From positions 11,446,001 through 11,510,000 of the forward strand of contig OX387608.1 in NCBI GenBank assembly GCA_947568835.1: DNA of 64,000 bases, read 5' to 3'. Under the pieces are notes generated by a model. It saw nothing but the letters and a program-made list of their open reading frames with translations. It had not been told where the DNA came from and did no database searches. How positions within the stretch are numbered: the stretch's first letter is position 1; each line of letters opens with the position of its first letter. Source of the DNA: Protonemura montana. Its lineage: Eukaryota > Arthropoda > Insecta > Plecoptera > Nemouridae. Both the position numbers and the translations under genes were made by a program. Shown one piece after another: positions 60,410-64,000 of this stretch.

Positions 60410-60775
60410 TTCATAGGTAAAGTCAGAGAACCAGCGTAAATGTTAAACGTTCTGCTGGACAAAGGAGTTGACGGCAGGTGCCGCTAGATGGCGCCTGCGG
60501 CTGTTCTTTTTACAAACCTCTACAATTAATAATAACGACTCAAAATACCATTACGTGTATTGCAGTCGTCAATTTTAGTATTATTGAAAACTAATTGATC
60601 CTAAACCAGTCTCAAATGCGAGTAATCTACGAGAAAAACGAAATTAAATTTCTTAAAACTCGAAACGACGGTGACTCCACCTAGTAGTATCCTCCTTTTT
60701 TTGTCAGTAAAGTAAACACTTTGCGGTTATTTTTCGCATAAACAGCTTAACATTGGCTCTATGGTAGTACGGTTG
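60410..60775 (-). mobile_element. MITE of the GCAAGCGCCATC family, reversed
   Basis: It contains gagttcataggtaaagtcag, aggtgccgctagatggcgcc, ctaaaccagtctcaaatgcg and cgaaacgacggtgactccac. It is among the better-preserved copies. Confidence 0.7.
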
Positions 60776-61196
60776 TAGGCAATACATTAACTATCAGAAA
60801 ATCACGACTTGTATGTAGAAATAAAGGTGATCTAGTCTAAAACATCAGACGAAAATCCGTTCACACGCTTCTTCAACAATTTTTAGGAGAAAATATGATA
60901 TTTTTTATAAAAATACATTGTCTTTTAATCACCTATACATAGGTATACTTAAAAAAACGGTATTTACTAGCTAAAGTCGATCGACTGAGAACATAACCCA
61001 ACGTGCACAACTTCTGTAACCTATTCTGCTGGTGTGCATGCTTTCTGCTTTCTTCTTTAACTACCCTTCAAAGTAAGAATTCCATGTCCCAATCCTGCCC
61101 TAACTTCAAATTGATAAACCTCAACCTCATCGCCGAAGTTGACTTACCCGAACGTTTCCTTTGGGGGTTGGTGGATTGGGTTTTGTCGAGAAACAG

Positions 61197-61375
61197 GAGC
61201 AGCTAGCGCGGGAGAAGATGGTTTCGGGACGGGTGCAACTGCAAGTCTTCTACCACGACGCCAAGAAGGAGTTGGTGGTGTCTGTGATGGCTGCCGATGA
61301 TCTTGCCGTTCGGGAAGATACGGGATTCGGGACGTTACCAGAGGCATATGCAAAACTCAGGCTTTTGCCTAACAC
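61197..61375 (+). CDS. Rim: Rim exon: first half of C2A domain
   Basis: The acceptor is gtcgagaaacag, with a weak pyrimidine tract, and the donor is CCTAACAC|gtgagt. It is 179 nt, enters in phase 0 and leaves two bases. It encodes EQLAREKMVSGRVQLQVFYH, then KKELVVSVMAADDLAVRED and LPEAYAKLRLLPN. GRVQLQVFYH and KELVVSVMAADDL are the opening strands of the Rim C2A domain. The usual C2 loop DPYVK is replaced by LPEAYAK, in line with the known lack of calcium binding by Rim C2A. An open frame running upstream through the acceptor is intronic. Confidence 0.95.
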
Positions 61376-62581
61376 GTGAGTGATATGGTTACAACAATAT
61401 AAGTAACTGTCAATTTATAGACTAACCTTACCCAAACCCAACGTAGCTACTGTCTATTCAGAATTTGAGAATAGCCAAAACAAACAGCTGATCCACAGCC
61501 TTTTAACAACATTCGCCTATAAGAGCTAATAGGCAAGGAGGAAGTGTCGGCCATTTTAGTTGGTGGTTTTTATCCGCTAACTTCAAACCTTACTTCTAAC
61601 TTCTAGCCTCTTACTTCAAAAAAAGTGTCTCTTAAGCTTTGTTTTATTTTCACTTGTACACGGTTGTTGCCGCTCTCGACAAAATGCAAACTTAACCTAA
61701 CTTCACAAAAATAGACCCTCGTTTGTGTTTAAACTTTTCTAATATTTCAACGTGTTTTCATACTTTTTTTTCACAGCTGTTACACTGACAATATTTCAAT
61801 ATAATTTATTGTGACTGAAAACTACCGTATTACATTTTCCAATACAACAAAAACAGATTAGGTACAAGCGATTTGTAAAACTAAGAACATGGGTTTAGAA
61901 CTTAGTTACCTACATGCCTGAACGAGCGGGAATAACAAGCATTATTAAAATGAAAAATAGACGAGTCGATATTGTGTTCTAACTACAAATTAACCACTAA
62001 AAACTATAAAAAGAACATCAAGACACTGGCTTTTATAGAACGCTAATCCTAAATATAAGGCATTTGAGAGCTTTCATATAATAGCCAGCTATGTATTTTA
62101 GCTAATGGGTAAGCCATGTGGTCTTTCCCGAAGGCATGTAGACATTACGAGCTAGTTTTCCTATAGAACAAGAGACAACTTTACTACCTCTGCTGCTGCT
62201 CTCATGAAAATTACTTGCCTGTATCAAGTTTTACCACTCCCTTACAGCGCAGGTCCAATATCCAGACGACCGGATCCGGAAGACGTATTGTAACTACCAC
62301 GTCAAAAGCACATTCCGTTGCAAGTTGCGTGCACAGATAAACATAAGTTATCCGCCTGGCTTCGCAAGGGAAACACACAGATATGCGTTAAGAAGAACTC
62401 TCCCTCTCTATAGTTTCCTAGTCCAACTTCGAGCAACAATTGAAGAAAATTAAAACTTTTAAACACCCCCCTGCCGTACACAAGCAGTGAGAGCATGAAC
62501 GGCAGAGATAGGGCCAACTTGTAACTTGTGGAACAAAATAGCATTCCGCTGCAATTACTTAGCGTCTTCTCATCTTGTCAG
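61376..62581 (+). other. Rim intron within C2A
   Basis: 1.2 kb, AT-rich. The antisense ORF at 62302-62544 has no recognisable motif. No repeat is identified with confidence. Confidence 0.55.
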
Positions 62582-62745
62582 TGGCGAGCAGGCGTCGAAG
62601 AAGTCGGCAGTGGCGGAACCGACTCAGAATCCGGTGTGGAACGCTACTATCGACTTCCCGAACGTTCGAGGGGAAGAACTAATGGATAAGACTATAGAGG
62701 TCACGCTTTGGGATTACTGTCCTGACCGCGAGAGCGTATTCCTAG
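62582..62745 (+). CDS. Rim: Rim exon: middle of C2A domain
   Basis: The acceptor is ttctcatcttgtcag and the donor is TTCCTAG|gtacgt. It is 164 nt; one base completes the incoming codon and one is left over. It encodes TGEQASKKSAVAEPTQNPVW, then NATIDFPNVRGEELMDKTIE and VTLWDYCPDRESVFL. NPVWN and IEVTLWD are C2-fold landmarks. The third calcium-binding loop reads WDYCPDRES and lacks the paired aspartates of a calcium-binding C2 domain. Confidence 0.95.
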
Positions 62746-63281
62746 GTACGTGCGAAACATGAAATACGATTACGAACCATTTGGACTGTTAAAAAAATGG
62801 AGTACATATTGAACATTATACATTAATTCATTCAACATTAAGCTTTGTTCTTTGGCCATCGCAACGTGGATGTACTATAGCGTTAATCTCTTGATTCACA
62901 TACATAGAACGGAGTAGGATAAAAGGTACCCTTGATTTCTATACTTTAGAAAAGCAACAGCTGGAAAAAGAAGAGATGGAAAAACAAAACTATACTCTCT
63001 AGTTGCAACCTTGTAGGACTCTCGCCATCCGGCTAACTTTACTTTGGCTAAGTTCTGTCTTTATACACATATTTGTTGCTAATGCCTTTTATTTAAACAA
63101 AGTTCCCAGTCCAAGTTGGTTCAAAACCGTTGCTTTCTACCTACAATGCAATTTAGTTTATTTTATTTTGTAAATCCTGGATTTTTGAGCTTAAATTTGA
63201 GAAAATGTTTGTTTTAATTACCTTGTAACAAATCGAATGCTCGGGAGAGGTACCTTTGGTTGAACCGCGTACGCCTCGTAG
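62746..63281 (+). other. Rim intron within C2A
   Basis: 536 bp; no feature seen. Confidence 0.6.
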
Positions 63282-63467
63282 GTGAGGCGACGGTTGAGTT
63301 GCAGAAAGCTTTCGTCGACAACCATCCCGTGTGGTACCGCCTGGAGGACCCGCGGCAAATGAGAGGTGCCAAAACACCCCATGCTTCGCCCAGAGGCTCT
63401 CTTGCCAACGACATGGCGCAGAGAATGATTCGCAGGAGTGACTTCGGTATTCAACGCTCTTTCTCGG
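63282..63467 (+). CDS. Rim: Rim exon: end of C2A domain and following linker
   Basis: The acceptor is gtacgcctcgtag and the donor is TTTCTCGG|gtgagt. It is 186 nt; two bases complete the incoming codon and one is left over. It encodes GEATVELQKAFVDNHPVWYR, then LEDPRQM, then a Ser/Arg-rich linker ending RRSDFGIQRSFS. FLGEATVEL and PVWYRLEDP are the last strands of C2A. RRSDFG is another basophilic site. Downstream exons (linker, C2B, stop) lie outside the window. Confidence 0.94.
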
Positions 63468-64000
63468 GTGAGTCCATCGGTTCAGAAACCTGGGAATGCA
63501 AAGCAGTTGAACATATATCGCAGTCTTGTATTCATCTTTGCAGGGGCTTACTTGACGGGTTGTACTTTTTATCTACACGGTTGTTTGGTAGATAAGGAGA
63601 GCTAGCGTTGCTTTTAAACCGCTCTCAAATTACCCCAATCCCCTTTTGGGGTTACCTAAAATAACCCCTCATGGGAAGCATCTGCAAATTATTCGTCCCA
63701 CTCAGGAAGCGAGATACATTTCTGGATCCTGAATTCTGGATTCTTAGATTCGTATTGCACAATTTTCCTACTTTACTGTCATTCCCTCTATTTGAAATGC
63801 TGGTTCATGATTCCGATCAGAAACAAAAAATGTGTAACATCCCTCAATGCTTACGGATTTAAATTATTAGCTCAAATTTATAGAAAGCCTGGATAAGACA
63901 ATACAGTCAGCAGAGAAGTTCAGGTAGAGAGAAAAAACAAATTTTGGGACAAAGAATCTGGAAAAATGTCATCGCAAAATAATTTGCATCTAATTTGAGT
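63468..64000 (+). other. Start of Rim intron after C2A
   Basis: It begins gtgagtccat and remains AT-rich to the window end. A 63-codon ORF at 63671-63862 has no support. Confidence 0.6.

Larger units (their letters stand above)
56019..61196 (+). other. Rim intron between linker and C2A, 5.2 kb
   Basis: It has AT, GT, ATT and poly-A simple repeats and a reversed MITE (60410-60775). Two phase-0 candidate alternative ends (56578-56769 and 57547-57642) are discussed as findings. The rest is AT-rich with no gene supported. Confidence 0.5.
11847..63467 (+). other. Rim: Rim (Rab3-interacting molecule) gene span, internal part
   Basis: Thirteen exons on the plus strand join in one uninterrupted frame, all with AG acceptors and GT donors. 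In order they encode a zinc-finger end, an Arg/Ser-rich linker, a PDZ domain, an SPTRRKLPKTP linker and a C2A domain. This is the architecture of Rim, which in the family links Rab3 on synaptic vesicles to calcium channels and release machinery at the presynaptic active zone. The visible exons total 2347 nt, about 782 residues. The gene continues beyond both edges: the start codon, most of the zinc finger, C2B and the stop codon are missing. Introns range from about 450 bp to 17.4 kb. Identification rests on recognised domain motifs, not on an alignment. Confidence 0.93.

Noticed and set aside
1-64000. Autonomous transposon or retroelement coding sequence, or viral insertion
   Set aside because: I saw no reverse transcriptase, transposase, integrase or capsid-like motif in any frame; all recognised mobile elements are non-autonomous.

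Overview
The window looks like nuclear DNA of an arthropod, most likely an insect. Short GC-rich, CpG-containing exons with canonical splice sites sit in long AT-rich introns filled with SINEs, MITEs and minisatellites, and there is no bacterial gene organisation. I did not identify the species.

Most of the window (11847-63467, plus strand) is the interior of one large gene, the insect orthologue of Rim (Rab3-interacting molecule), a presynaptic active-zone scaffold. I place 13 constitutive exons whose reading phases all join without a frameshift, giving about 782 residues. They encode the last cysteines of the Rab3-binding zinc finger (11847-12119), a charged Arg-rich linker with many RRxS motifs and a 27-residue tandem repeat (18380-20139), a further linker (27297-28376), the PDZ domain (29921-55510), the SPTRRKLPKTP-type linker (55963-56018) and the first C2 domain, C2A (61197-63467). 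The gene runs off both ends: the start, most of the zinc finger, C2B and the stop are not seen. A phase-compatible 165-bp candidate cassette exon (39132-39296) would insert 55 residues next to the PDZ GFGM loop.

A second, antisense gene lies inside the 17-kb intron at 29987-47354. A short signal-peptide exon (35425-35506, minus) splices in frame to a 2.26-kb exon (32357-34620, minus). The product is a 781-residue Gly-, Arg- and Asn-rich predicted secreted protein with many dibasic sites and N-glycosylation sequons. I do not recognise its family. It is the most novel coding item in the window.

The rest is repetitive or unassigned: at least nine copies or fragments of a 5S rRNA-headed SINE, a tRNA-headed SINE often arranged as inverted dimers, a MITE family with AGCGCTAATGTT-like inverted ends, a foldback element at 40563-40986, two related elements carrying about 30 copies each of a 43-bp CACGTG-containing minisatellite (13951-15442 and 45625-47178), a 54/55-bp minisatellite with dispersed single units, and several microsatellites. 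Some GC- or CpG-rich non-coding patches (1940-2090, 6050-6260, 16970-17220) look like candidate regulatory elements. All identifications were made by reading; no alignment or search was run.
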